Below, piece by piece: positions 37,877 to 46,076 of a stretch of DNA of 64,000 nucleotides. Position numbers and translations under genes: made by a program. The stretch spans positions 1 to 64,000 of the forward strand of contig NZ_BDCC01000050.1 in assembly GCF_001613305.1 (NCBI RefSeq), in the 5' to 3' direction. This DNA comes from Nocardia vaccinii NBRC 15922 (GTDB lineage Bacteria > Actinomycetota > Actinomycetes > Mycobacteriales > Mycobacteriaceae). Each line of letters starts with the position of its first letter. Position 1 is the stretch's first letter. The notes beneath the pieces are model-generated. The model was given only the letters and a program-made list of their open reading frames with translations, made no database searches and had not been told where the DNA came from.

Positions 37877-38356
37877 TCAGTTGGTGGGAGGCGGGGCGCT
37901 GGAAGCGGACGGCGTGGTCGTGGCGGGGCGGGCCTTGGCCGGCATGATCGCGGTGGCGGTGATGGTGGTCCCGGACTCCTTACCGCGCACGACGACGTTC
38001 TCACCGACCGTGAACTGCGACTTCTGTGCCGGATTCTGCTTGCTGCCGAAGGTGGTCTGCGGTGTGATGGTGACGGTCTCGGTGGTTCCGTCCTTCTTGG
38101 TGAGTGTCCAGGTGTCGGCGTTCTCCGCGGCGATGGTGCCCATTACCCCGTGTCCGTGCCCCATCCGCTTACCCGCTTTCGCCGAACTCGATGCCGCCGC
38201 GGACGTGGACGCCGCCGAACTCGAACCTCCCGATGAACCGCACGCGCTCACCCCCGCCGCAACCGCCACGGCCAGCCCCGTAGTACCGATGAGCAGCGTG
38301 ATCCCGCGCCGCCGAGACGACCTGGCGGATTCCGTGGAACGTGTCGAATTTGTCAT
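37877..38356 (-). CDS. Lipoprotein with DUF5666-like domain
   Basis: A 159-residue predicted lipoprotein. The N-terminal basic region (TESARSSRRRG) precedes a hydrophobic signal (ITLLIGTTGLAVAVAAGVSAC) ending in a lipobox-like VSAC. A Ser/Ala linker and MGHGHGVMG lead to a small beta domain (GTIAAENADTWTLTKKDG, VTITPQTTFG, VGENVVVRGKESGTTITATAIMP) of DUF5666 type. The ATG at 38356 places the signal correctly, although no clear ribosome binding site is seen. It lies alone; function unknown. Confidence 0.78.
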   Translation of the reverse strand: MTNSTRSTESARSSRRRGITLLIGTTGLAVAVAAGVSACGSSGGSSSAASTSAAASSSAKAGKRMGHGHGVMGTIAAENADTWTLTKKDGTTETVTITPQTTFGSKQNPAQKSQFTVGENVVVRGKESGTTITATAIMPAKARPATTTPSASSAPPPTN

Positions 38357-38705
38357 GGCGGCAACGGTATTCGCCGCCCCTGTGAGATTCCTCCGCGCTC
38401 GCCGGCAGTACCTCCAGGACCTCCTGTGAGCATCCTGGTAGGTGATGGGCGGCGTTCCCACCGGGACGATGTGGTCGGCGGGCTGCGCTGACTGGATTCT
38501 CAATGGGACTCTGCCGCAATGAAATCAGGCAGGTTCTGAATCCGTTCGGCAGTAGAGCCGTTGGTGGAGCGGAGCCGGATTGTGCGGAAGCAAATTCTCC
38601 GTATCGGGTCGCCTGCGGGGGGACTCCGGGCCCGAGGTGCCGGTGCACACGCCGATCTCGCCGTGTGCCGCCCTGGATCGGTATCTCTATCCCGGTCGGG
38701 ACCGA
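38357..38705. other. Gap between lipoprotein gene and purine operon end
   Basis: A 349-bp gap that must hold the promoter of the leftward lipoprotein gene and any terminator of the purine operon. I see no supported ORF, RNA or strong hairpin. Confidence 0.4.
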
Positions 38706-39116
38706 TCACTCGGGTGAGATCTCGGTATCGCGTTGTGCGGCGGCCGATTCCTCGCGGTAGGCGCGCCAGTCGCCGATATCGGAAATATCGATGAGTTCGG
38801 GCGAGCCGAGCAGATCGGCGCGCAGGACCGTCGCCAGGCAGGCGGTGCCGTCCTCGAGTTCGATCAGGCCGAGTTCGAGTTCGGGCGGCTCGCTCGGAAT
38901 GAGCCTGTCCCGCAGCACTTCCAGCGGCACGTCGTACACCTCGCCGGTGACCGCGCGGCCATCGTCGGCGGCGATCATGGCGGGAAAGCGGTCGCCGACC
39001 GAGTAGTAGCGGTACTTCGCCGCGCTGCGCGCCGTCCGGAGCAATGGTGCGCCGTCGAGCAGGGCGTTCAGGCGACCGCCGCGCATACCGTCACCGTTGA
39101 GGAACATCAGGACCAT
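38706..39116 (-). CDS. Allophanate hydrolase C-terminal-like (GGCT-fold) protein
   Basis: A 136-residue protein resembling the C-terminal domain of AtzF-type allophanate hydrolases, which has a gamma-glutamylcyclotransferase-like fold. Matching blocks are MVLMFLNGDGMRGGRLNALL, a nucleotide-loop-like start, AAKYRYYSVGDRFPAM, TGEVYDVPLEVL and the closing ISDIGDWRAYREE. It lacks the amidase domain, so it does not hydrolyse allophanate alone. It is the last gene of the leftward allantoin operon, 13 bp after allantoicase, which produces urea and ureidoglycolate. A role in ureide processing is plausible but unproven. Confidence 0.7.
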   Translation of the reverse strand: MVLMFLNGDGMRGGRLNALLDGAPLLRTARSAAKYRYYSVGDRFPAMIAADDGRAVTGEVYDVPLEVLRDRLIPSEPPELELGLIELEDGTACLATVLRADLLGSPELIDISDIGDWRAYREESAAAQRDTEISPE

Positions 39117-39129
39117 AGCGTCTCCTTGG

Positions 39130-40137
39130 TCATCGGCCGGAAGTGGTTTTCCTGAAACGCTTTTCGAGCTCGCTGCGCCCTGCGTCGGTGATCCGGCCGA
39201 ACAGGCGCAGGCGGGCGATGCCGCCATCGGGAAAGACGTTGAGCCGCACCTGCTGCACCGGGATGTCCCCGGTGAGGCGGAATCGGTGCGGTGCGTCGGG
39301 TTGCAGCGCCACTGGATCGAGCAGGCCGATCGGTTTCCCGTCGGCAGCGTGGCCGTCGAGTGAGATCCGGGCCGGAGCATTTCCCTTGTAGTGCGTGGTG
39401 TCCACCTCGAGCACCGTGGGAACCGCCTCGGTGGCCAGTGCCACGGTGGCCCAGTCGTTTCCGCCGTCGCGGCGCCGCCGCATCTCCCAGCCGTCGGCCA
39501 TGAGGCGTGAAATCCCCTGCTGCAGCATATTGTTCGGCGGTGAGAAGAAGCCGTCGCTGCAGGCCACCACCCGGCCGCCGTTGTGCAGGGCCGCCAGATC
39601 GAAGGGGATGTCGTCGATCCACTGCGGATCGGGAACCGCGGTGCCGTGCACCCGGACCCTCGCGATACCGCCGTCCGGGTACATGTTCACCCGCACATGC
39701 GTGATCCGGCGGTCCGAACCGACCTCGAAAGTGTTGCGCGTGTCGCCCTCGACCGGGGATACCGGAACCAGGGGGTGCCAATCGGCCTCGAGCAGTTGCG
39801 TCACCGAGGGGTGTCCGAGCACACCGCATCCCTCGATCGACACCCGCGGCGGATAATTTCCGACGAAATGCGCTGTGTCAACAACGATTCCGGCCGGAAT
39901 GCCCGGGATACCCAGACGGATCAGCGCCCAGTCGGGCCCGGGGCTGCCGTCCCGCCGGCGCCGCGTCTCCCAGCCGTCGTACACCTGCCCCTTGGCAGTG
40001 AAGGTATGCGGTTGGAACACCGGGGCCTCGTCTCGGATGAGATTCTCTCGGTCGGCGAAGAATTCGTCGTTGGCGGCGACGACACTGCCGCCGCTGTGCC
40101 GGGCGGCCAGATCGGGACGCTGGGACCACTCACTCAT
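39130..40137 (-). CDS. alc: Allantoicase
   Basis: A 335-residue allantoicase that splits allantoate into ureidoglycolate and urea. The enzyme is a duplicated jelly-roll, and the repeat is visible. [19 protein letters not shown] near the N-terminus recurs as [19 protein letters not shown] near 190. [20 protein letters not shown] recurs as [36 protein letters not shown] recurs as [18 protein letters not shown]. The ATG at 40137 overlaps the stop of allantoinase by 8 bp, so the two are coupled. Cytosolic. Confidence 0.96.
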   Translation of the reverse strand: MSEWSQRPDLAARHSGGSVVAANDEFFADRENLIRDEAPVFQPHTFTAKGQVYDGWETRRRRDGSPGPDWALIRLGIPGIPAGIVVDTAHFVGNYPPRVSIEGCGVLGHPSVTQLLEADWHPLVPVSPVEGDTRNTFEVGSDRRITHVRVNMYPDGGIARVRVHGTAVPDPQWIDDIPFDLAALHNGGRVVACSDGFFSPPNNMLQQGISRLMADGWEMRRRRDGGNDWATVALATEAVPTVLEVDTTHYKGNAPARISLDGHAADGKPIGLLDPVALQPDAPHRFRLTGDIPVQQVRLNVFPDGGIARLRLFGRITDAGRSELEKRFRKTTSGR

Positions 40138-41482
40138 CGATACCTCGTTTCTGCAGCAGGCGGCCACGGGGGCGGCCGTCGGTGATCCGTTCGCCGCGCA
40201 GCCAGGTGGATCGGACCACGCCGCGCAGAGTGCGCCCGTGGTAGGCCGAGATCGGGTTTCGATGCCGCAGTTCGGCCGCGTCGACGGTGAACTCCTCGTG
40301 TGGTGCGAAGACGCAGAAATCCGCGTCCGCGCCGATCGCTATGCGGCCCTTCCGTTCCAGTCCGACCAGATCCGCCGGCCCGGTGGCCATCCAGCGGGCC
40401 AGATCGACCAGATCGACCCAGTCCGGTGCGGCCGTCCAGACCGCGGGCAGGCCCACCTGCAAGCCCGCGATCCCACCCCAGGCCCTGCCGAAATCCCCGT
40501 CACCGGCACGTTTGAGCGCCACGGTACTCGGCGAGTGGTCGCTGACGATGCAGTCGACGATGTTGTCGCGCAATCCGTTCCAGAGATTCCGCTGATTCAC
40601 CCGGTCGCGGATCGGCGGACAGCATTTGAATTCGGTTGCCCCGTCCGGAATCTCCTCGGCACACAGGGACAGATAATGCGGACAGGTCTCGGCGGTGATT
40701 CGCACGCCTCGTATCCGCGCCGCCGAGAGCATCGGCAGGGCATCGGCCGCGGCCAGATGCAGGATGTGTACCCGGGCGTCATACCGTTCGGCCAGGTCGA
40801 TCAGCGTTGTGATGGCGCGGATCTCCGCCTCGGCGGGTCGCGATGCGAGGAATTCGGCGTAGCCGCGGCCGTGCGGCGCGGGCGCGGTATCGATGACGTT
40901 CGGGTCCTCGGCGTGCACGATCAGCAGCGCGTCGAGTTCGGCGACGACGCGCACCGCGGCCTCGAGCTGCGCGGAGTTCAGATGACAGAACTCCTCGACG
41001 CCCGAGGGCAGCAGAAAGGCCTTGAACCCGAACACCCCGGCATTCGCAAGATCGCCCATATCGGCGAGATTGCTGCCGACCGCCCCGCCCCAGAATCCCA
41101 CATCGATACTGCACTGCGCCGCGGCGGCATTCTGCTTCTCGCGCAACGCCGCCACCGTCACGGTAGCGGGAATACTGTTGAGCGGCATATCGATCAGCGT
41201 CGTGACACCGCCCGCCGCCGCGGCGCGAGTGGCGGTGGCGAAGCCCTCCCATTCGGTGCGCCCGGGTTCGTTCACGTGCACGTGGCTGTCGACCAGTCCG
41301 GGCAGCAGTGCCGCGTCATCGGGGATCTCCACGATCTGTCGTGCGCCGGGAACCGCATCGTACGGTGCGATGTCACTGATCCGGCCGGACCGAACCACCA
41401 CCGATGCCGCAAGCTCCCCGGCCGGGGTGATCACCCGGCGGGCGCGAAAGACTCTGTCCGCGAGGGGGTTCGGTGCGTTCAT
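40130..41482 (-). CDS. allB: Allantoinase
   Basis: A 450-residue cyclic amidohydrolase that opens the hydantoin ring of allantoin to give allantoate. Metal-binding features are [20 protein letters not shown] (HxH), FKAFLLPSG (the carboxylated Lys), VHAEDP and [10 protein letters not shown] with their His ligands, and [10 protein letters not shown] with the catalytic Asp. Length and motifs match AllB/PucH. The ATG overlaps the stop of the small 87-codon ORF upstream (ATGA). It is part of a leftward operon from hydroxypyruvate isomerase to the GGCT-like gene. Confidence 0.97.
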   Translation of the reverse strand: MNAPNPLADRVFRARRVITPAGELAASVVVRSGRISDIAPYDAVPGARQIVEIPDDAALLPGLVDSHVHVNEPGRTEWEGFATATRAAAAGGVTTLIDMPLNSIPATVTVAALREKQNAAAAQCSIDVGFWGGAVGSNLADMGDLANAGVFGFKAFLLPSGVEEFCHLNSAQLEAAVRVVAELDALLIVHAEDPNVIDTAPAPHGRGYAEFLASRPAEAEIRAITTLIDLAERYDARVHILHLAAADALPMLSAARIRGVRITAETCPHYLSLCAEEIPDGATEFKCCPPIRDRVNQRNLWNGLRDNIVDCIVSDHSPSTVALKRAGDGDFGRAWGGIAGLQVGLPAVWTAAPDWVDLVDLARWMATGPADLVGLERKGRIAIGADADFCVFAPHEEFTVDAAELRHRNPISAYHGRTLRGVVRSTWLRGERITDGRPRGRLLQKRGIDE

Positions 41483-41742
41483 AGGCGCGGGTACTCCGGT
41501 ATCACTGGTGCGGTCGCATCGTCGGGGCCGGCGGGCCGATGGACAGCCATCGGCGGCTCGGCCTCATGGGCCTGTGTTGTCTGTGTTCGAGGCGGAGCGA
41601 CGCCGCCGAAGGCATGAAACGCGGCGTCGGCATGCGGGTCGGCGTATTCGTGCGTGCGGTGCTCCTTGCTGATGATGTGTGCGCGTCGAACCGGGTGCGG
41701 ACGATGTGCACGGGCTCGGGCGGCGGGCATGGTCTCGGTCAT
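41479..41742 (-). CDS. Unknown 87-codon ORF between glycerate kinase and allantoinase
   Basis: An 87-residue ORF of unknown family. Its ATG overlaps the stop of glycerate kinase (ATGA) and its stop overlaps the ATG of allantoinase (ATGA). Without it there would be a gap of about 256 bp in a tightly packed operon. The peptide is rich in His, Arg and Pro ([26 protein letters not shown]) with nine His residues, which could bind metal. No signal peptide or membrane segment. Codon bias is weaker than in its neighbours, so it may be a true small protein, a coupling leader, or the eroded remainder of a former gene. Confidence 0.5.
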   Translation of the reverse strand: MTETMPAARARAHRPHPVRRAHIISKEHRTHEYADPHADAAFHAFGGVAPPRTQTTQAHEAEPPMAVHRPAGPDDATAPVIPEYPRL

Positions 41743-42926
41743 GATGGCGAGTGGGGTGGCGGCGGGATCGGTGCGGTGAGCTGTTCGCGGGCGATCCGCT
41801 CACCCTGTCGTCGCAGCAGCGCCGCGGCCTCGTCCTGGCAACGGCGCGTGTCCGGCTCCAGATCGGTGAGCGGATACGCGGCCGCGAATCCCGCCGCGCG
41901 CAGCCGAGCTTCATCCAGCAGTTGCCGACCCGCCACGGCGATCGTGCGAATCCCCGCGCGCCCGGCGCGGGCCGCGACGCCCGCGGGCGCCTTGCCGTGC
42001 AGGGTCTGCGCATCGAGCGAGCCCTCGCCGGTCACCACGAGGTCCGCTCCTCGCACGATCCGGTCGAATCCGACCAGGTCGAGCAAGACATCGATACCGC
42101 TGGACCGGTGCGCCCCGAGCACGGCCAGGGCGGCGAAGCCGATCCCTCCGGCCGCCCCGGCTCCCGGCCGATCGGCGGCATCGAATCCGGTGTGCTGGGC
42201 CACCAGCTCGGCCCAATGCGCCAGACCCGCTTCCAGGGCGGCCACCTCACTCGGGCCCGCACCCTTCTGCGGACCGAAAACCGCGGCAGCGCCACGGATT
42301 CCGAGCAACGGATTGTCCACATCGCTGGCCAGCACCAGTTCGGCCTCGCGGACACGCGGATCGAGCCGATGCAGATCCAGATCGGCGATATCTGTCAGTG
42401 CGCCGCCACCCGGACCAACGGGTCGGCCGTCGGCGTCGAGCAGCGAAGCGCCCAGCGCATCGAGCAATCCGGCCCCGCCATCGGTGCAGGCGCTACCACC
42501 GACACCGAGAATGATTGTGCCGCAACCGGTATCGAGCGCGGCGCGAATCAGCTCGCCGACGCCGCGACTGGTTGCCGTCAGCGGGGCGAGTACACCGCCG
42601 GGCAGCTGGTACAACCCGCAGGCCGCGGCCGCTTCGACGACCGCGACGGATCGGTTGTACGCGAACGAAGTTCGTATCTGTTCGCCGGTTGGCCCGGTCA
42701 CCCGGACCGTGCGCGCCTCGAATCCGGCGGCGATCGCCGCATCCACCGTGCCCTCCCCGCCGTCGGCCACGGGTACCCGGACGATATCGGCATCGGGGCG
42801 AATCCGCCGGATTCCCTCGGCCACCGCATCGGCGACCTGCCGGGCGGTGAGCGATCCTTTGAACTTGTCCGGCGCCAGGACGATTCGCGGCGGTGGTCCG
42901 CCCGGGGTACTCCCTCGCCGCGTCAT
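41739..42926 (-). CDS. glxK: Glycerate kinase
   Basis: A 395-residue glycerate kinase of the GlxK/GarK class (Pfam Gly_kinase), which phosphorylates D-glycerate, usually to 2-phosphoglycerate. Conserved blocks are IVLAPDKFKGSLTARQVADAVAEGI, VPVADGGEGTVDA, TIILGVGGSACTDGGAGLLDALGA, ASDVDNPLLG and DLVVTGEGSLDAQTLHGKAP. In this operon it would take glyoxylate carbon from allantoin into lower glycolysis. Its start overlaps the stop of the shortened reductase gene (ATGA). Confidence 0.95.
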   Translation of the reverse strand: MTRRGSTPGGPPPRIVLAPDKFKGSLTARQVADAVAEGIRRIRPDADIVRVPVADGGEGTVDAAIAAGFEARTVRVTGPTGEQIRTSFAYNRSVAVVEAAAACGLYQLPGGVLAPLTATSRGVGELIRAALDTGCGTIILGVGGSACTDGGAGLLDALGASLLDADGRPVGPGGGALTDIADLDLHRLDPRVREAELVLASDVDNPLLGIRGAAAVFGPQKGAGPSEVAALEAGLAHWAELVAQHTGFDAADRPGAGAAGGIGFAALAVLGAHRSSGIDVLLDLVGFDRIVRGADLVVTGEGSLDAQTLHGKAPAGVAARAGRAGIRTIAVAGRQLLDEARLRAAGFAAAYPLTDLEPDTRRCQDEAAALLRRQGERIAREQLTAPIPPPPHSPS

Positions 42927-43138
42927 GACTCGCCGCGTCCGTCGAGCTTCTCGATCACCGTCGGCAGTGCGGAATGATCGAACGATCCGAGGCCCCGGGC
43001 GCGGGCGGCGGCGATGAGCGAGGCGGTCGGCAGTGCGAGGTCTGCCTGGCGGGCGGCATCGGTGACGGTGCCCAAATCCTCGGCGGATGCCATGGGTGCG
43101 CCCATGATTCCGAGTCCGATGAATCCGATCCTGCTCAT
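42923..43138 (-). pseudogene. glxR: Tartronate-semialdehyde reductase with in-frame internal deletion
   Basis: Only 71 codons remain of a family normally about 295 residues long. Residues 1-17 (MSRIGFIGLGIMGAPMA) are the intact Rossmann N-terminus. The rest, from EDLGTVTDAARQADLALP to GLGSFDHSALPTVIEKL, is the C-terminal end, itself about four residues shorter than usual in the middle. The substrate-binding and catalytic Lys regions are absent, so it cannot be an active reductase. The start is normal and the stop still overlaps glycerate kinase (ATGA), so translational coupling in the operon has been kept. Natural deletion is favoured; an assembly error is possible. Confidence 0.85.
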
Positions 43139-43230
43139 TTGCGCTCCAATATCGCTGTGTCCCAGTGGTATTCGGCCGGTCTGGCTCGTGCCGCAGATCG
43201 TCGCGCTCGGGCGCCGATGCCGCGGTTCGT

Positions 43231-44043
43231 TCAGCGGGTTGCCGGCAGCCAACCGAAGCTCTCGGCACTGGCTCCGCTGGGGACGTATTCCGCGGCGACG
43301 TGGCCGCGATAACCGGTATCGGCGATCCGGTCCAGATAACCGAAGATGTCCAGGTCACCGGTGCCGGGTTCGTGACGTCCGGGTGCGTCGGCGATCTGGA
43401 CGTGTGCGATCCGATCCGCGTAGCCGTCGATGACCTTGTCCAGATCGTCGCCGTTGACGCTCAGGTGGTACAGGTCCGCGAGCAGGCCCAGATTCGTCGC
43501 ACCGTGCGCATCACGCACCCGATCGATGACGCCGATCGCATCCTGCGCGGTGCGCAACGGATAGGCGGGCATCCCGCTGACCGGCTCGATCAAGGCGGTG
43601 CCGCCGATCGCACCGAGAACGCCGGCGGCCATACCCAGATTGCGGATCGCCACCTCGTCCTGCTCGTCCGGGTCCTGTCCCTCGATTCGATTGCCGTACA
43701 AGGCGTTGAACGCCGGGCAGCCGAGCCGCCTGCCGATTCGCGCGGCGGCGGTGACACCCGCGGCGAACTCCTCCTCGCGGCCGGGCCAGGAGACCAGTCC
43801 GCGGTCACCGGCGGGCATATCCCCGGCGAAGAGGTTCAGCCCGATCAGCCGCACCCCGGCTCGTTCGATCGCGGCGGCGAAGGCGTCGACCTCGGCATCG
43901 GCCGGGGCCGCGGTGGCGAAGGGCCACCAGAACTCCACCGCGTCGAATCCGGCGGCTGCGGCCGCCGCCGGGCGCTCGAGCAGCGGCAGTTCGGTGAACA
44001 GGATGGACAGATTCACCGCATAAGGCAGGGGGTGTCGTGTCAT
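43231..44043 (-). CDS. hyi: Hydroxypyruvate isomerase
   Basis: A 270-residue TIM-barrel isomerase that interconverts hydroxypyruvate and tartronate semialdehyde. Matches are YAVNLSILFTELPLLERPAAAAAAGFDAVEFWWPF, a typical Hyi opening, GLNLFAGDMPAGDRG, ALIEPVSGMP with metal Glu, LADLYHLSVNGDDL, and HVQIADAPGRHEPGTGDLD. It heads the leftward operon, followed by the shortened glxR, glycerate kinase and allantoin genes. No glyoxylate carboligase gene is in the window, so the supply of tartronate semialdehyde must come from elsewhere. Confidence 0.93.
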   Translation of the reverse strand: MTRHPLPYAVNLSILFTELPLLERPAAAAAAGFDAVEFWWPFATAAPADAEVDAFAAAIERAGVRLIGLNLFAGDMPAGDRGLVSWPGREEEFAAGVTAAARIGRRLGCPAFNALYGNRIEGQDPDEQDEVAIRNLGMAAGVLGAIGGTALIEPVSGMPAYPLRTAQDAIGVIDRVRDAHGATNLGLLADLYHLSVNGDDLDKVIDGYADRIAHVQIADAPGRHEPGTGDLDIFGYLDRIADTGYRGHVAAEYVPSGASAESFGWLPATR

Positions 44044-44254
44044 GCCATCTCTTCTTCGTCTGAGTGGGTGCGGGCGAATCCGCTGCCGTCGATCCCACCA
44101 CGGGGTCGCCCGAACGGCGAGTTTCGTAATGTGGAATTTTACTTCCGTAATATGACGGTAACGCCTGTCGGGCATGGTGGTCAACGTCTGCGATTCGGCC
44201 ATTCGGCTTTCGGTCGTGAGTCTGCCGGAACAATGAGACTCGGAGGTGCGGCGA
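44044..44254. promoter_or_regulatory. Divergent purine promoter region with IclR-like sites
   Basis: This 211-bp region separates the leftward allantoin/glyoxylate operon from the rightward urate operon. An AT-rich core holds TTTCGTAATGTGGAA (44122-44136) and ACTTCCGTAATATGACGG (44141-44158). Both resemble the dyad TTCCG-N5-CGGAA upstream of the iclR gene (46016-46030), so the IclR protein probably controls both directions. Confidence 0.55.
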
Positions 44255-44752
44255 GTGCGACTACCCCTGACGATGGCACAGTTGAACGAGCTACCCGAGG
44301 ACGATTGGCGCGACACCCTGCGAGCGGTGATCGGCCTGGTGGAGTGGATCGACGCGGTCGCCGCCGCCCGTCCCTACCCCGATCGGGCGACGCTGCTGTC
44401 CCTGGCCGAGCGCGAGGTGCTCGCACTGCGTCCCGAACAGGTGCGCGCCGCACTGGCCGATCATCCTCGTATCGGCGCGGCCACGGTCCCCGGCTCATCG
44501 GCCGCGAGAGAGCAGTCCGGTGTCGACCCCGCCGACGCCGCGCTCCTCGAACGGCTGCGTGCGGGAAATCGCGCCTACGAAGCCCGATTCGGGCGCATCT
44601 ACCTGGTGTGCGCCGCCGGTCGCAGCGGGCCGGAGCTGCTCGCCGACCTCACCGCGCGCCTGGACAACGATCCCGACACCGAAATCCACGTCACCAGAAC
44701 GGAACTCGCCGCGATCACGCGAAAGCGGCTGGAAGGGACGGTAATTCCATGA
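44255..44752 (+). CDS. OHCU decarboxylase
   Basis: A 165-residue 2-oxo-4-hydroxy-4-carboxy-5-ureidoimidazoline decarboxylase, the third step of urate to S-allantoin. The helical fold shows typical blocks: LTMAQLNELPEDDWRDTL, the conserved DHPRIG (catalytic His region, LADHPRIGAATVPG), EQSGVDPADAALLERLRAGNRAYEARFGRIYLVCAAGRS, and ELAAITRKRLEG. A GTG at 44255 is chosen because GGAGG lies eight bases upstream. Its stop overlaps the HIU hydrolase start (ATGA). First gene of the urate operon. Confidence 0.95.
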   Translation: MRLPLTMAQLNELPEDDWRDTLRAVIGLVEWIDAVAAARPYPDRATLLSLAEREVLALRPEQVRAALADHPRIGAATVPGSSAAREQSGVDPADAALLERLRAGNRAYEARFGRIYLVCAAGRSGPELLADLTARLDNDPDTEIHVTRTELAAITRKRLEGTVIP

Positions 44753-45084
44753 CCCGCAGCGCCATCACCACCCATGTGCTCGACACCGCCGACGGCCGCC
44801 CCGCGCACGACGTTCCCGTCCGGCTCGAAGTGCGTTCGCCCGAGGGCTGGCGCGAGCTGGGTTCCGGCCGCACCGACGAGGACGGCCGCTGCACCACCCT
44901 CGGCCCGGAGCGGGCGGCGGCCGCGGACCATCGGCTCACCTTCGACACCGCCGCCTACTACGGCGACCGTGAGCACTTCTTCCCCGAGGTGACGATCACC
45001 TTCACCGTCGCCGATCCGCGACAGCACCACCATGTTCCGCTGCTGCTGTCCCCGTTCGCCATTTCCACCTACCGAGGGAGTTGA
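44749..45084 (+). CDS. pucM: 5-hydroxyisourate hydrolase (transthyretin-like)
   Basis: A 111-residue transthyretin-related enzyme that opens 5-hydroxyisourate to OHCU. Signature ends are present: N-terminal ITTHVLDTADGRPA with the active-site His and the C-terminal YRGS tetrapeptide. RTDEDGRC and HHHVPLLLSPFAISTY are also typical. It is a tetrameric cytosolic enzyme. Coupled by ATGA to the decarboxylase upstream; uricase starts 3 bp downstream. Confidence 0.97.
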   Translation: MTRSAITTHVLDTADGRPAHDVPVRLEVRSPEGWRELGSGRTDEDGRCTTLGPERAAAADHRLTFDTAAYYGDREHFFPEVTITFTVADPRQHHHVPLLLSPFAISTYRGS

Positions 45085-45087
45085 CCC

Positions 45088-45996
45088 ATGGCCATTCGGC
45101 TCGGGCCCAATCAGTACGGCAAGGCCGAGAACCGTCTCGTGCGCGTATTCCGGGACACCGATCGCCACCGGATCCGCGACCTGAATGTCTCCACCGCGCT
45201 GCGCGGCCGGTTCGAGGACGCGCACGTCACCGGTGATCAGCGGGACGTTCTGCCCACCGATACGCAGAAGAACACGGTATTCGCCTTCGCCAAGGAGAAG
45301 GGCGTGGCCGCGATCGAGGAGTTCGCGCTGACTCTCGGCGACCATTTCATCGCCCGCTGTCCGGGCGCGGACGGGGCGCGCATCGAGATCGACGAGTACT
45401 CCTGGGGCCGCATCCCGGTGGACGGCGCGCCGCACGACCACTCCTTCGTGCGCACCGGCGGCGGTGTGCGCACGACGGTGGTCAATGTCGACGGAGCCGG
45501 GCCGGATCGGCGGGCGCACGTGGTGTCCGGGATCAAGGATCTGATGGTGCTGAAGTCGACCGGTTCGGAATTCCACGGTTTCTTCCAGGACGAGTACACC
45601 ACCCTCGAACCGACCACGGACCGCGTCATGGCCACCTCTCTCGTCGCCCGCTGGCGCTACAGCGGCGCCGACGCGATCGACTGGGACGGAAGTTTCGACT
45701 CGATTCGCGCGATCCTGTTGCGGCAGTTCGCCGTTGTGCATTCGTACGCATTGCAGCAAACCCTCTACAGCATGGGGCACGCGGTGCTCGAACAGCATCC
45801 GGACGTCGCCGAGATCCGCTTCTCGGCCCCGAACAAGCACCACTTCCAATACGACCTGGAGCGTTTCGGGCTGGACAACCCGGGGGAGGTGTTCATCGCC
45901 GCGGACCGGCCGTACGGGCTGATCGAGGCCACTGTCGAACGTGACGACGCACCCGAGCCGGGCAACGCTTGGCGCGGCATCCCGGGCTTCTGCTGA
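45088..45996 (+). CDS. Urate oxidase (uricase)
   Basis: A 302-residue cofactor-free uricase that oxidises urate to 5-hydroxyisourate with O2. Two tandem T-fold domains are visible: LGPNQYGKAENRLVRVFRD, then LPTDTQKNTVFAFAKEKG holding the catalytic Thr-Lys region, RTGGGVRTTVVNVDG, LMVLKSTGSEFHGFFQDEYTTL with the QDEYTTL signature, and EIRFSAPNKHHFQYDLERFG near the end. Completes the urate-to-allantoin set in the rightward operon. The iclR-type regulator follows after 80 bp. Confidence 0.97.
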   Translation: MAIRLGPNQYGKAENRLVRVFRDTDRHRIRDLNVSTALRGRFEDAHVTGDQRDVLPTDTQKNTVFAFAKEKGVAAIEEFALTLGDHFIARCPGADGARIEIDEYSWGRIPVDGAPHDHSFVRTGGGVRTTVVNVDGAGPDRRAHVVSGIKDLMVLKSTGSEFHGFFQDEYTTLEPTTDRVMATSLVARWRYSGADAIDWDGSFDSIRAILLRQFAVVHSYALQQTLYSMGHAVLEQHPDVAEIRFSAPNKHHFQYDLERFGLDNPGEVFIAADRPYGLIEATVERDDAPEPGNAWRGIPGFC

Positions 45997-46015
45997 GCGG
46001 AGACACCAGACACTC

Positions 46016-46030
46016 TTCCGTATGGCGGAA
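46016..46030. promoter_or_regulatory. Dyad before iclR gene
   Basis: TTCCG-TATGG-CGGAA is a perfect 5-bp-arm dyad between the uricase stop and the IclR start, 46 bp before the GTG. Related sequences are found in the divergent purine promoter region, so it is a candidate autoregulatory IclR site. Confidence 0.6.
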
Positions 46031-46076
46031 TTCGCTGGCAAGATGGTGGAAATGCCTACCGAGGAGGAGTAGCGGC

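Noticed and set aside
43231-44043. Operon considered as a complete glyoxylate-to-glycerate pathway
   Set aside because: No glyoxylate carboligase gene is present and the reductase is deleted, so the pathway cannot be complete from this locus alone.
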